A stretch of DNA of 64,000 nt from Amylostereum areolatum (lineage: Eukaryota > Basidiomycota > Agaricomycetes > Russulales > Stereaceae), in the NCBI GenBank assembly GCA_012932865.1, contig SAXG01000019.1:620001-684000 (forward strand), read 5' to 3'. The notes beneath the pieces are model-generated. The model saw only the letters and a list, made by a program, of their open reading frames with translations. It was not told the DNA's origin and did not search any database. Positions 1 through 10,348 of the stretch are shown here, piece after piece; the first letter of the stretch is position 1, and each line of letters starts with the position of its first letter. The position numbers and the translations under genes are program-made.

Positions 1-749
1 AGGGCAGATGCCCTGAACGCCGTAGTGGACCAAATGGTCAAGGATCTGCTTCAGTACAGCGCTGGTTTCAGCACAGCTGTTGAATGAACAGACAAAACTA
101 TCATGGGCCACTTCAAGATTATCATCTCAGAGCTTTCGGAAGCCACAGAGTTACACTGTATGATTTTTGAACCTAGACAGGAAGGAGGCTCTCGGTAAGC
201 CTCCGCCTCGCCCGCATTTCAACACGTGTGCAGGGAACCTTTCAAAAACCACGACCACATTCTTCACTGCCTGCGATTTCTGCTGTGCCAAGTTTCCAGT
301 GAGCCTTGAGCTTATATTCTTTTTGGTCACTTATGGATATGAGGTCGGTTATTTCTTGCCTTTTCCCCCTCCGAGTCTAATAATCATTTAGTGGTTTATT
401 TATCAACATTGACATTCGCCCAAGTACAAAGGCTCGGAAACATTTTGGTGGGAAAGCGAGGTGGTCAATGACCATCTACTCGCAATGGAGACCTTTTATT
501 GTATGGTTCATTCCTGTGCAAGCATCTCGGGAATCTCGCATGCCCTTTGGAGATTATCCCATCGGATCTCAGCAGCTAATTGATGGACCGCTTACTACTG
601 GATTTCGAGATATCATCCATGATCGATGGATACCTTCTGGATCTTTCCATTCCCCTCCAGGCCGTACGGGCTTGTCTAGGCCTGCTGGCTGGTACCCGAC
701 AGGCGGCCATGAAGGGGCTCTTCCAGGCTTCGCCAGCGGAAGAAATTCC
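1..749. other. Unassigned sequence left of the Copia solo LTR
   Basis: No recognisable gene, tRNA or complete element was found. Short open frames around 468-963 show no known motif and lack splice signals that would extend them. The stretch ends exactly where a Copia-type LTR begins, so it may be older transposon debris, but nothing in it proves that. Confidence 0.3.
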
Positions 750-1201
750 TGCTGAAGATATTCATTTATGTCTAATTTCTACGCCTTTATTCCATTCTAT
801 CGCCCTTCTATTCGCTTCTATTCCGCTCCATTCACCTTCTTATCGCCTCATTCCGCGTCTATGCCCTCCACATGCCCTCTCCACTTCACCCACTGTTCGC
901 TATTGTACTGTACTTACTGTAGTTCAGCCTGAGCTAGCTTCCCTAGCTTCAGTTTCGAGTTAGTTACCGCTTTTGGTCGATTCTCGGCTTATTCCGAGTT
1001 TCCTCCCACGCTCCATGGCCTCTACCTGCAGCCACACGTGTCTGCTCCTCCTCAGTCGCTCATTCTGTGCTGCAGGTATGCCCTTTGCTCGTTTCTGTCT
1101 TGTTTCTTAGTCGCTCATTCTGTGCTGCAGCAATCCACTGTTTGTGTCAGGTCTGAGCGTCCCTAGCTAGTTGGCTAGCCCCTTCAACTGCGACTTCAAC
1201 A
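750..1201 (+). mobile_element. Solo LTR of the Copia family
   Basis: About 452 bp closely matching the 451-bp LTRs of the complete Copia at 15,547-21,485, beginning TGCTGAAG (TGTTGAAG in the intact copy) and ending CTTCAACA. Scattered substitutions mark it as older than the intact copy. No internal Copia sequence follows. The flanking 5-mers, ATTCC on the left and GTACG on the right, do not match. The copy is therefore not a simple intra-element solo LTR: recombination between two elements or a later deletion is implied. Chromovirus protease sequence starts immediately to the right. Confidence 0.85.
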
Positions 1202-1205
1202 GTAC

Positions 1206-2390
1206 GTGATACGACGACCCAGCGAGTCCGAGGAAGAAGCTGAGTTCATCATCACCAACATCGGTGACCATGACATGATCCTTGGAACAGACTGGCTCGA
1301 TGAGCACAACCCCACCATAGACTGGCAGCAAGATCACGTTGACATGCTCCGCTGCCCTCCCTCCTGCACCCTCTCTGAACCAACCATGATGAACCTTGCA
1401 ACAAAGCCGTGCAAGCCATCATCGACCCAACCGCAACAGAAGGTTCAAATCGATGAAGCCCCTAAGGCGCCTCCAGCCCTGGACAACCCTTTCCCAGAAC
1501 CAACCTATGTCTCCTGGGCTCCGATCCCTACGTATGTTATTCCCGCGCGCAGAGTTTAAGGTGTTCGCATCCGCACATTCCGTCACTCACCCCTACCCAT
1601 CCGGTGTTTCATGGAGGATGACAATGAACAACCCGTAGTCTTCTGAGACTGGGAGATCAATGGCCTACGCCGCGCTGGGATCCTCCCTGAAACTGACGAC
1701 CCTAATCCAGAGGCGGTGCCAATCCGTGCAAGCTTCACCAAAGCGCAAGAAATCACAGAGCACTCAAAGGAGAACACACACAAACCTTCGAGGACCTGGT
1801 TCCTACTCCGTATTGCGGTATTTGATAAGAAAACCTCTGAGCAACTGCCCGACCAATGACTATGGGATCACGCCATCAACATGAAAGAGGGCTTTGAACC
1901 CAAACCGTGCAAAATCTACCCTCTCTCTCCCTCCAAACAAGTCGAACTTGACACCTTCCTTGACGACTATCTGAAGAAGGGCTACATTCGCCCATCGAAA
2001 TCATCTCAGGCAAGTCTGTTCTTCTTCGTCAAAAAGAAGGATGGAAAGCTACACCCTGTACAGGACTATTGAGAGCTGAACAAAGGCACCATCAAGAACA
2101 AGTATCCCCTGCCACTGATCTCAGAAATCGTTGATTGCCTCAAGGGTGTGAAGATCTTCTCAAAGATGGATGTTTGCTGAGGCTACAATAATGTCCCATC
2201 AAAGAAGGCGACGAGTGGAAGGCTGCGTTCAAAACAAACTATGGTCTCTTCGAACCTACGGTGATGTTCTTTGGCCTTATGAATTCCCCCGCAACGCTTC
2301 AGGCAATAATGAACAAACTTTTCAAGGACCTTATCGACTGCAAGGTCATCATCTATATGGACAACATCCTAGTGTTCACTGGAAACACTT
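1206..2390 (+). pseudogene. Chromovirus pol remnant: protease end and RT fingers/palm
   Basis: The frame at 1,206-1,559 contains the ILGTDWLDEHNPTIDW segment typical of the end of the Gypsy aspartic protease. From 1,881 the RT fingers appear ([26 protein letters not shown]), then a TGA at 2,070 where Gypsy RTs have an arginine or similar, then [10 protein letters not shown] and a further stop. The palm motif at about 2,355 reads YMDN, not the catalytic YMDD, so the second aspartate is lost. Several frame changes are needed to read it through. It is a dead gene. Confidence 0.85.
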
Positions 2391-2476
2391 GGTGGGGAGT
2401 GGGCCATTGCGAGCATGGCAGTACGGTTCCCCACAATTTTAGGTGTGAGATCAGATAGCGCGAGAAAGTAGTGAAA

Positions 2477-2685
2477 TGTTGAAAACACAGAGGGACCTTC
2501 AGTCATAAAGTGAAACACAAAGTGGACTGGCCGGGGATTGAACCCAGGACCTCCCATATTCTAGAAGGGTGCTCTAACCAACTGAGCTACCTGTCCGATA
2601 GTGGGAACAGGTTGGCAGTTGATGTAGAGGGTATCACTGAGCTCTGATTGTGTGCAACAGGCCAGGGCTTAGCCTTATTTCAACA
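2477..2685 (-). mobile_element. Solo TRIM LTR, copy A (oldest)
   Basis: A 209-bp unit with TG...CA ends in reverse orientation, flanked by a perfect 5-bp duplication TGAAA (2,472-2,476 and 2,686-2,690). It belongs to the TRIM family described at 14,260-14,762 but carries several substitutions relative to the other copies, for example around 2,611-2,636, so it is older. It contains the tRNA-like segment. Confidence 0.9.
2523..2596 (-). tRNA. tRNA-like segment in TRIM LTR copy A
   Basis: 74-nt cloverleaf-like segment inside the solo LTR, with A box (TAGCTCAGTTGG) and B box (GGTTCAATCCC). It is retroelement-borne and not a dedicated tRNA gene; see the copy at 13,741-13,814 for the folding. Confidence 0.5.
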
Positions 2686-2699
2686 TGAAAAAGCGGAGC

Positions 2700-3180
2700 A
2701 AAAGGGCGAACTGTGACACACGCCCGCATGCCTGCCACACGCTCAGAACACGAGTGAGTCCCCTTCACCCGCACCTGTACATTGCACTCTCGCCCGCGCT
2801 ACCTCGCTCCCTCACCTTGCACCTGCGGAGCATGCTCTCACCCTTACCCTCGCCTGCGCTCGCGCCTTCACCCACGCTCCTCCATGCCCTCGCCCGTACC
2901 TCTTGCCCTCGCCCGCACCTCTTGCCCTCACCCTTTCTAGCACACCCCGCCCTCTTCCTCGCCATCTCCCGCCCTCACCCGCACCTACCGTCCATGTCCG
3001 TGCCACCTCTTGCCCACCCATGCCCTCCTCCGTCTTGTGGAGTCGGGCGGGGATGTCATCACTCACACAAGTGGTGTCATCCTTGCCTGCTTGCATCCGC
3101 TGCTTTGCCCCCGCCTTCGTGTCGTGCCCACGACTTCACGCCCGGCCACCATTGCCCGTGCAATGCGCGGGCACATTAGT
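2700..3180. repeat. C-rich degenerate short-period repeat
   Basis: The top strand is dominated by imperfect CTCGCCCGCACCTC-type units, giving open frames on both strands that are low in complexity. Lies within the 1.3 kb insertion. I see no evidence that it is translated. Confidence 0.6.
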
Positions 3181-3707
3181 TGGGAGTGTATGCGCCATTC
3201 AAGCATTGTCAACATGGGTGAAGGGACCAGGATGCAGGAAGGGCGGGGGCGGGGGCGGCCTGTATGAGAAGACTGGGTGGGGACAAAGGTGAAGGGGGGA
3301 TGAGGGGGTGCGTGCGTGTCGAACAAAACTCGGCAGTTGCCAGGTGGTTATCTGAGGAGAGCATCAACAGGTGTGAGATTTATGTAGTTCGAAAAAAATT
3401 GACCGAGACTGTAGCCAAGAAGAACAGAAGAATAGAGATGTTCCTGTGTAATCAAATGTCTGTGTTAAGACTGTATGAGATGAAGAGGAAAGAACCTATG
3501 TAGGGTGGAATGGTTGTGAGACCCACCTTATTGACAGTTGTAAGAAAATTTGTAGGAAACCTTCACAAAAAATGTAGTAGGGGTTGTATATAAGTGTACA
3601 AGTTGATAGAAATCGGATTGTATCGGATTAACCCTAACCTTAACCGTCTGAGTGTCACAAATCGTCGCACCTCTCCCAAAATTGATGATATAATAAATGT
3701 TCCCAGA

Positions 3708-4540
3708 GAAACTGTAATAGACGAGCACTGCACCATAGTCCGACAGGTCCTCTAACGCCTGCAAGATAACAACCTGTTCCTTAAGCCAGAGAAATGTGTC
3801 TTTAAACAAGATTTCATCGAATACCTAGGGCTCATCATCTTACACAACAAAATCACCATGGACCCGGTTAAAGTAGCTGGAATACAGGACTGGCCAATGC
3901 CTCAAATGGTTAAAGATGTGCAGGCCTTCCTTGGCTTTGGCAATTTCTACCGATGTTTCATCAAAGACTTCTCCAAAGTTGCACAACCTCTGTTTGACCT
4001 TACAAAGAAGGACTGTGTGTGGAACTGGTCTACGGATTGCCAAGTTATGTTTGACGCGCTCAAAGCTGTGTTTACTTCCTCCCCCGTTCTGGTCAGCCCG
4101 AAGAAACCTTATCTTGTAGAAGTCAATGCCTCAGACTTCGCTACTGGAGGCATCCTCTCGCATAAAGGCATTGACGACCACTGGCACCCGGTGGCGTATC
4201 TCTCCAAGGCTCTATCGGAGCCCGAACACAACTATGGCATCTACGACAAAGAGTTGCTCGCGATTATCCACGCACTCGAAGCTTGGCATCACTACGTGGA
4301 AGGAGCCCCTAACATCATTGAGATCTGGACGGACCACAAGAACCTAGAATACTCTAAGATGGCGCAGAAACTGAGCTGCAGACAGGCACGTTGGGCTCTC
4401 TTCCTCACCTAATTTGACTTCTCGCTCATTCACAAGCCAGGAGTGTCCCATCGTCCTGATCCAATGTCTCAACGACCCAATCACAAGCACGGCATTGAGA
4501 ATGACAACAAAGAACATGTCCTACTCGACCCCAAATTCTT
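3708..4540 (+). pseudogene. Chromovirus pol remnant: RT thumb and RNase H
   Basis: Continues RT after the insertion: LFLKPEKC, EYLGLI, then VQAFLGFGNFYR at about 3,920, the RT thumb/connection block of Ty3/Gypsy elements. RNase H follows with VNASDFATGGILS (about 4,124), YDKELLAI and WTDHKNLEY (about 4,330). A TAA at 4,410 and further stops close the frame, after which FDFSLIHKPG continues the homology. The active-site aspartate and glutamate of RNase H are readable, but the reading frame is not continuous, so the region is a pseudogene. Confidence 0.85.
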
Positions 4541-4789
4541 CTAGATATGTGCAACGAGGCCGGGAGCAGTAACCTCCTGCGGCAATGTCGAACTCCGACA
4601 ACGAATCTGTGACTGCAAGACCAAGGACATTGAGATCGTTTAAGCCCTGGATGTCATCCTACGGAACAGACCACGTACACTTGTCAAGAACCTCTAAGAG
4701 TTTCCAGGAACTATGAAGAAGGCCTAGTCCTGTTCAGAGGAAAGGTATATGTCCCTGCAGATGATGAACTGCGATGTGACATTGTCAGA

Positions 4790-5860
4790 ATGTACTACGA
4801 ATCACCTCTGGCTGGACACCCTGGTCGCTTCAAAACCTACGAACTCGTGAGTCGTGAATACTGGTGGCCTGGCATGTTGGTCTTTGTCTGCGACTTTGTA
4901 GCAGAATGCGCAACCTGCCAGTCAACGAAGACGCAGAACAGCCGACCCCATGTCGACATGATCCCAAATGAAGTACCTAATCGACCATTTGGCGTCATCT
5001 CTACCGACTTCATTGTCAAACTCCCTGACTGCAAAGGCTATAACGCCGTCAATGTCGTAGTCAATTGCCTCACGAAGATGGTGGTTACCACCTCATGTAC
5101 AACGAAGATCACCAGTGACAGCATGGCCAACATTCTCTTCGACAAGGTATACCAACACTACGGCTTAGCAGACAAGATCATCTCGGACCGAGGACCTCAG
5201 TTCGCTGGACAGGTGATGTGTACGCTCAATGAGAAACTCACCCACAGACGAACGTCCAGACTGAACACGAGAACTAGAACCTTGAACAGTTTTTGTGAGT
5301 ATTCTGCAGCTACGGTCAAGATGACTAGGTGAAGTGGTTGCCCTTCTTCGAGTTTTCTCACAACTCCCGCACCCGAAAGGCCCCCTTTGAAGTCCTCTAC
5401 AGTTTCCTCCCTAAGATGTACCCATCCGTAAACCCGTCCTCAAAGGTCCCTGCAGTCGAAGAACGCCTCTGTCAACTTGAAGAAGTCCGATAGGAGATCA
5501 AGGCCAGCCTCACTCTCGCATCAGACTTGATGAAGCACTACAACAGTGACATGGTCAACAAGTCAACACAATTCACCATTGGAGACAAGGTCTGGCTCGA
5601 AGGCAAGAACCTGAAGACGACGAGGCCAAAAGCTAAGCTTGCTGCCAAATGATTCGGACCCTTCGAGATCGTTGATGTTGTTAGCCCAGTAAACTACTGC
5701 CTGAAGCTGCTGAAGACATGGAGAATCCACCCAGTCTTCCATGCTTCACTGCTCACCATGTATAAGGAGATGACGGCACATGGTCCAAACTATGAACAAC
5801 CGCCGCCTGACCTCATTGATGACAAAGAAGAATACAATGTGGAAGACATCATCGACTCAA
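4790..5860 (+). pseudogene. Chromovirus integrase remnant
   Basis: Integrase zinc-binding region at 4,800-4,925 (GHPGRFKTYELVSREYWWPG, CATCQSTK), then the catalytic core with STDFIVKLPD and SDRGPQFAG (about 5,185-5,210). The core then degenerates: the segment that should hold the catalytic glutamate (about 5,235-5,330) is frameshifted. C-terminal integrase sequence can be followed in other frames to about 5,800 ([24 protein letters not shown]). Stops at several points confirm loss of function. Confidence 0.8.
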
Positions 5861-5864
5861 AGCC

Positions 5865-6058
5865 GTGACCTGCAATAAGAAAGGCATTCAGTACCTCGTC
5901 AAGTGGGCAGGCTATCCTGACTCCGAGAATACCTGGCTCCCTCGCTCCTTGCTCTCAAAGGTCACTCATATGATTGATGCCTTCCATAAGTGCCATCCAA
6001 ACGCGCCCTGCCCTGTGCGTTCCCTTGGCATTTATTTCAATGACTTTATCACATTTAT
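5865..6058 (+). pseudogene. Chromodomain of the decayed chromovirus
   Basis: Short open frame with the signature YLVKWAGYPDSENTWLP, the core of a chromodomain fused to integrase in chromoviruses. In this family the module directs integration towards particular chromatin. It is followed by a polypurine tract and the 3' LTR, which fixes it as the C-terminus of pol. The frame is not joined to the upstream integrase by an intact ORF. Confidence 0.85.
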
Positions 6059-6099
6059 CCGTGCAGATGACATCGTGCTCCAGGCGAAAGCGCATCTTA

Positions 6100-6110
6100 A
6101 AGGGGGGGTA
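6100..6110 (+). other. Polypurine tract
   Basis: AAAGGGGGGG-type purine run directly before the LTR start at 6,112, the expected primer for plus-strand synthesis of this element. Confidence 0.7.
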
Positions 6111-6111
6111 A

Positions 6112-6699
6112 TGTCACAGATCACTCCATTTCTCTCTTTGTTTGCAGACCTCGTACACGTGACATGTCATGGCACATGACTTCCTCTCGCATCACATGCT
6201 CCGACGACATCATTGCCCGGACTTCCAAGTGGGGCTTCACCTCCTTATCTATGACATTATTGCTCCGGACTTCCATCCTCTGCCCTATGACTCCTCCCTT
6301 ATTGTTTCCTCCTGCTCGCACCACCATCATACCGTATCGTTCTCACCTATATATAAGGACAGTGTTTCCTTTCCCTTTTCCCTAGACTGTCCCTCTCATC
6401 ATATGGTACTGTAGATTGTGTTGCACTACCCTAGACCTGGCACTCTCGAATCTAGTTGTTTTCCCTCGCTCCTTAGGTGGTTCCTTTGGTCTCATAAACT
6501 GTGTTTCTGACACGTGTTGCAAAATTGGAGGATCACTTTTTGGCCCTGCGACGCAAGGCGGTACACTTCTCCATTCATATTCTGTCGCGCTTTCGCTAAG
6601 TCGATGGCAGAGACTCGCCTCGGTATCAACAGAAGATTGTGATTCCGACGAGAATGTCTGGGATGGCAAATATTCAAGGAAACTGTGAGCACCTGTACA
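6112..6699 (+). mobile_element. 3' LTR of the decayed chromovirus
   Basis: Begins TGTCACAG just after the polypurine tract. A TATA-like TATATATAAGG at about 6,348 could mark the promoter. The right edge is placed at ...CTGTACA (6,699) only because it gives a TG...CA end; no second LTR or target duplication is available to confirm it. Confidence 0.6.
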
Positions 6700-7465
6700 T
6701 CAATACTCTTAAGAGATTTGACAGTGATATCTGTAGTGTACACTGTTCATCCATCTCATCATATCATAAGATTTCCCAATTCTACCTACAAATACACGCA
6801 TGATGAGGCTTGGCTCGCGCTGAACTGGCCTTCCGTGTCGCTGGTCATACGATGCACTCGAGGGACAAAGGTGTTGAGTACAAATGAAGCATGATAACTG
6901 GTTGATAGCAGGACATCTGAAAGGGCGCATCCACCATAACACGGGGCCATGTTTGAAGATGTCGCCTGCCGTGGTGCATCAAGTTCAAACAATCAATGAG
7001 GGATAAAGCAAAATATATAGCAGGAAACAACAACAACGGTAGATATAGTCTATGACCCGCTGCCACCACACTGTAACACCGCACCAATTTGAGCCTCATA
7101 CATGCGCACACACATTCCAACTTCTAAAGCATGGGGCGGACTCCGCTGGTGACCTTGGCCTGAAAAATGAAGGTGTTGTGAGTTCATTCTTCATAAAATA
7201 TGAGGCGATGAAAAGACGTACACCTCGCCAATCATAGATGATGATGTGCCGCATAGCGGCCTCAGTAGAGCGTGGCAAGCATGCAGCGCTCCTCCTCTAC
7301 TGCCTCGGCCGTGATCTTATGCTGTGTAGTAAACCTTATGGCCGGCTGGTGGCGTGATGCAAGGTTCTTAAGCACACAGGTATACTGTAGATGCGTCAGC
7401 AATAGGGCACAGATGAGACAGGGAAGAAGGCACTTACAACAGCACACATGTATATAAAAACATAC
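6700..7465. other. No gene recognised
   Basis: Short open frames occur on both strands but none carries a motif or joins to another exon. Nothing else was recognised. Confidence 0.3.
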
Positions 7466-7737
7466 TCAACTGCAGTGTTCATGTCCCTGAGCTATCTTTG
7501 TAAGAGTGTCTTGCAGCCGGTACAGTACCTCTTGCTCCAAAGCCACAGCCATGCAGTGTTGGCAGGGAAAGCACCGCACCACAGGACACTGTTCACATAG
7601 CCCGGCTGTGCTGTCGCCTGCAAGTAACAGCGTTAGTTGACGAGTGTTGTAGGAAGACAATGTGAGAACTTACGTTGAGATGAAGCTGCATGTTGGAGTT
7701 TAGGACCTCGTCGAGCGAGTGCTCATTCTCCCGATGA
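7466..7737 (-). pseudogene. Possible 3' exons of a gene truncated by Copia
   Basis: The bottom strand has a textbook fungal intron at 7,621-7,673: GTAAGT donor, CTAAC branch site and TTGCAG acceptor. It is followed by an open exon ending in a stop near 7,469. The exon is cysteine-rich (CEQCPVVRCFPCQHC). Upstream coding sequence is lost because Copia sequence begins at 7,738. I do not recognise the protein, and the frame upstream of the intron is unresolved. It may be a transposase or host gene tail. Confidence 0.3.
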
Positions 7738-9849
7738 TCAACATCAAAGGCGTCCTCAGCGCCCCTTCGACCGTTTGCTCCCTCGCTTCGCCTCAGCCCT
7801 CCCTACCACCCTACCCTCCCCATCGCCGTCGTAACCGCCCCCATCGCCCTATCCCTTCGCCCTTGGCGCCCCCTCGAACCTCTGCTCGTCCAAATCGTCG
7901 CTTTTGGCGCATATCCTCTCCAATTCCTCACTATGTCCGACTCTATCCCCAAAATCGACGCTCTCACCGGCCACAACTACAAGGACTGGTCGAACGAGGT
8001 CCTGGCCTGGCTCCAGACCAAGGGCTGGGACGCTGTAGTGCTGGGGGAGACGTCCAAGCCGGCGGATACTGCTGCTGCCGCCCTCAAGGAGTACACCTCG
8101 ATCTGCTCCAAGGCTGGGGGTGCCATCTACCTCCTCATCTCCAAGGACCAGCGAGGTCCTGTGGACGACCTTAGGCGCGACGCCCCTGCGATGTGGACGA
8201 AGCTCGAGGCGCTGCACGTCAAGAAGGCGCCTGGCGCGCGCTTCAACGTGTATGACGACCTCTTCAATGTCCGCAAGAAGGAGGACGAATCCCTGCTCGC
8301 TATGGCGACGCGAGTGGACGATGCAATGCGTCGCATTCGCTCCCTTCGCCCTGCGTCTCTCACCCTCGAGGAGCTCGACAAGGAGCTCACCACCATGGCG
8401 TACATCCGCGCCCTGCCCTCGGAGTACTCCTCCTTCGTCTCCTCCCTCCTCCTGCTCGAGAAGCTCGACCCTGACAGCGTCAAGGACGCGTTCGTGCGCG
8501 AGGAGACCAACAGGGAGCGCAACCCCGAGTTCTTCAAGCCGGACGCTTCGTCTGCGCTCAGTGTGTCGTCGTCTGGCACGGCTGGCAAGGCCAAGGGGCA
8601 GTCCTCGCGTCCACGTCTCACTTGCGCGTTCTGCAAGAAGAGCGGGCACGAGGAGAAGACCTGCTACCAGAAGCAGATCAAGGACCTGCGCTCTCGCCTT
8701 GGGGACAAGGCCAACGCCGCGTCCTCGTCGTCTGATGGCTTCAATCCTGCTGGCGAACACGCTGGCAGCGCTGCATCCGCAAGTGTCGCTCCTTCCGACC
8801 CCCTCTCGCCGCTGCAGCTCGATGCTGACGTCGATTGGAATGCAGACACCGGCGCCACGTCTCATATGACCCCGCATCGCCACTTCTTCACCTCCTACCG
8901 TCCCCTTCGCACGCCCATTCGCCTCGCAGACGGAAAGACGGTGTACAGTGCAGGAGTTGGTTCAGTGGTGTTCAATCCGGTTGTAGCAGGAAAGGCGCAG
9001 GGCGCCGTCGAGTTTACTAGAGTCCTCCATGTTCCCCATCTTCGCAATAATCTCCTCTCTGTCCTCTACCTTGCGAAGCATAAGGCGTTCGTCGTCACCA
9101 TCAAGGGGAGCCGCGTCTCCTTCGCTAAGGACGGCGCAGTGTGGTTCACTGCGACGATCAACGACGCGAACACCGCCTATCTCGATGGTTCCACCTCTAC
9201 AGCGTCGCACTACGCCCTATCCGCCGCGCTCGCCGCCTCTACGCCGCTCGACGCGTCCCTATGGCACCGCCGCCTTGCGCACTTCAACCACGCCGGTCTC
9301 CAGCGTATAGTGCGCGAGAACCTCGTCACTGGTCTCGTCTTCAACTCGTTAGAGAAGCCCGACCCTATCTGCGAGCCCTGCCTCGCTGGCAAGATGCACG
9401 CCGACCCGTTCCCCTCCTCTACCACCGTCTACACAAAGCGCCTCGCCCTCGTCCACTCCGACCTGCATGGCCCGCTTCCAGTCCGCACCGCCTCTGGCTA
9501 TCGCTACTGGGTCCTCTACATCGACGCAGCCTCGCGTTTCTACGCCGTCTACCTGCTTCGCAAGAAGTCGGACCAGTACGAGGTGTTCAAGGACTTCAAA
9601 GCGTGGGCCGAGAAGCAGACAGGCGAGAAGCTGCTCGCGCTGCAGGACGACAAGGGGGGCGAGTACATGGGGCGCAACATGGACGAGTTCTGCTCGCTGC
9701 ACGGGATCGAGCGCCGTCATACGACGCGCAATCGCCCGCAGCAGAACGGTGTAGCGGAGCGCGCAAATCGCATCATTGAGGAGGGCATCACTGCGATGCT
9801 TGCGGAGTCCGGCCTGCCTGCGTCTTTCTGGGGAGAAGCGCTCAGTGCC
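7738..9849 (+). mobile_element. Truncated Copia element
   Basis: Near-identical to 16,339-18,620 of the complete Copia. It lacks the 5' LTR and leader, has an internal deletion of about 150 bp in the untranslated leader (around 7,812), and stops abruptly at 9,849 where a Gypsy LTR begins. The missing 3' half (rest of integrase, RT, RNase H, LTR) is not found on the far side of that Gypsy element inside this window, so a later rearrangement or deletion is implied. Confidence 0.9.
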
Positions 9850-9854
9850 TGTTA
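7933..9854 (+). pseudogene. Truncated Copia polyprotein
   Basis: The open frame starts at the same ATG as the intact copy (MSDSIPKIDAL) and reads for about 639 codons through Gag, the CCHC zinc knuckle (CAFCKKSGHEEKTC), the DTG protease motif, GAG-pre-integrase and most of the integrase core, including NGVAERANR. It stops two codons after the junction with the Gypsy LTR. Differences from the intact copy are few amino-acid substitutions, so it was disrupted recently. It has no RT or RNase H and cannot move alone. Confidence 0.9.
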
Positions 9855-9956
9855 AGGACGGTCCTTATCACGTGACAAGCGGCTCAGGCTACAGTACTCT
9901 TGCGCGTGAGAGGTGGGATCAGGTGATCCAGACGTCTCGGTTATACGAAGGTGAAG

Positions 9957-10009
9957 GTTGATAGACGAAGCAGTAAGTCTTCGCGGAAGACTTAGGCGAG
10001 TCTATCGAC
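9957..10009. other. Long hairpin in the Gypsy LTR
   Basis: An outer 10-bp stem (9,957-9,966 with 10,000-10,009, one G-U pair) encloses a perfect 9-bp stem with a 3-base loop (9,974-9,994, TAAGTCTTC/GAAGACTTA). It lies near the 3' end of the LTR in element orientation and would fold strongly in RNA. Confidence 0.75.
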
Positions 10010-10112
10010 TTAGTAGGCTTAGGATTCTCTTTAGTGCTTAAGAGGAGGTTCTTATTCAGAACAGTCCTGTATTTCCAAAGAGAACGAGCTGAGGAATAGT
10101 TCGTTCGTTGAA

Positions 10113-10134
10113 CCTCCTTTTATACGAAAGGAGG
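10113..10134. other. Second hairpin in the Gypsy LTR
   Basis: CCTCCTTT and AAAGGAGG form a perfect 8-bp stem around a 6-base loop. Confidence 0.75.
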
Positions 10135-10198
10135 TCGAGTAAATATATGTACATAAGGCAACGATCGCATCGAGTATCTACGGGGACGTGACTGGGGA

Positions 10199-10348
10199 AC
10201 AGTCGTGGCTGCGTTGTCGAGATGTCGACAAACAGTGGCACTGTCGTAGCTGTGTTGTTGAGATGCCGACGAACTGTGGCACAGTCGCGGCTATGTCGTC
10301 GGAACGGTTACGAGCTGGGGCACAGTCGTAACTCGTTGTTTAGCGACG
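10199..10348. repeat. 41-bp tandem repeat in the Gypsy LTR
   Basis: Three imperfect 41-bp units (10,199-10,239, 10,240-10,280, 10,281-10,321) plus a partial fourth, each starting ACAGTCG or ACTGTCG. They lie just inside the 5' side of the LTR in element orientation, the U3 position where enhancer repeats occur in many LTRs. Confidence 0.75.

Larger units (their letters stand above)
2387..3707. mobile_element. Unclassified 1.3 kb insertion in chromovirus RT
   Basis: RT homology stops at about 2,386 just after the YMDN box and resumes at about 3,708 with a DEH...LFLKPEKC segment, so about 1.3 kb is inserted between two adjacent RT motifs. GAAAC occurs at 2,382-2,386 and again at 3,708-3,712, a possible 5-bp target duplication. 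I see no convincing terminal inverted repeats and no transposase. Inside are a solo TRIM LTR (2,477-2,685) and a C-rich, degenerate repeat-like stretch (about 2,700-3,180). Both edges are uncertain by a few bases. Confidence 0.5.
1202..6699 (+). mobile_element. Degenerate Gypsy chromovirus (protease to 3' LTR)
   Basis: Remnant of a Ty3/Gypsy chromodomain element in sense orientation. In order it shows the end of a protease domain (from 1,206), reverse transcriptase (1,881-2,390 and 3,740-4,000), RNase H (about 4,030-4,500), integrase (about 4,790-5,800), a chromodomain (5,865-6,010), a polypurine tract (6,100-6,110) and a 3' LTR from 6,112. Gag and the 5' LTR are missing, replaced on the left by a Copia solo LTR. 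The reading frame is broken by many stops and frameshifts, and reverse transcriptase is interrupted by a 1.3 kb insertion. It cannot be autonomous. Confidence 0.85.

Noticed and set aside
2685..3326. Several overlapping open frames on both strands
   Set aside because: They arise from a C-rich degenerate repeat and show no codon structure, start context or motif.
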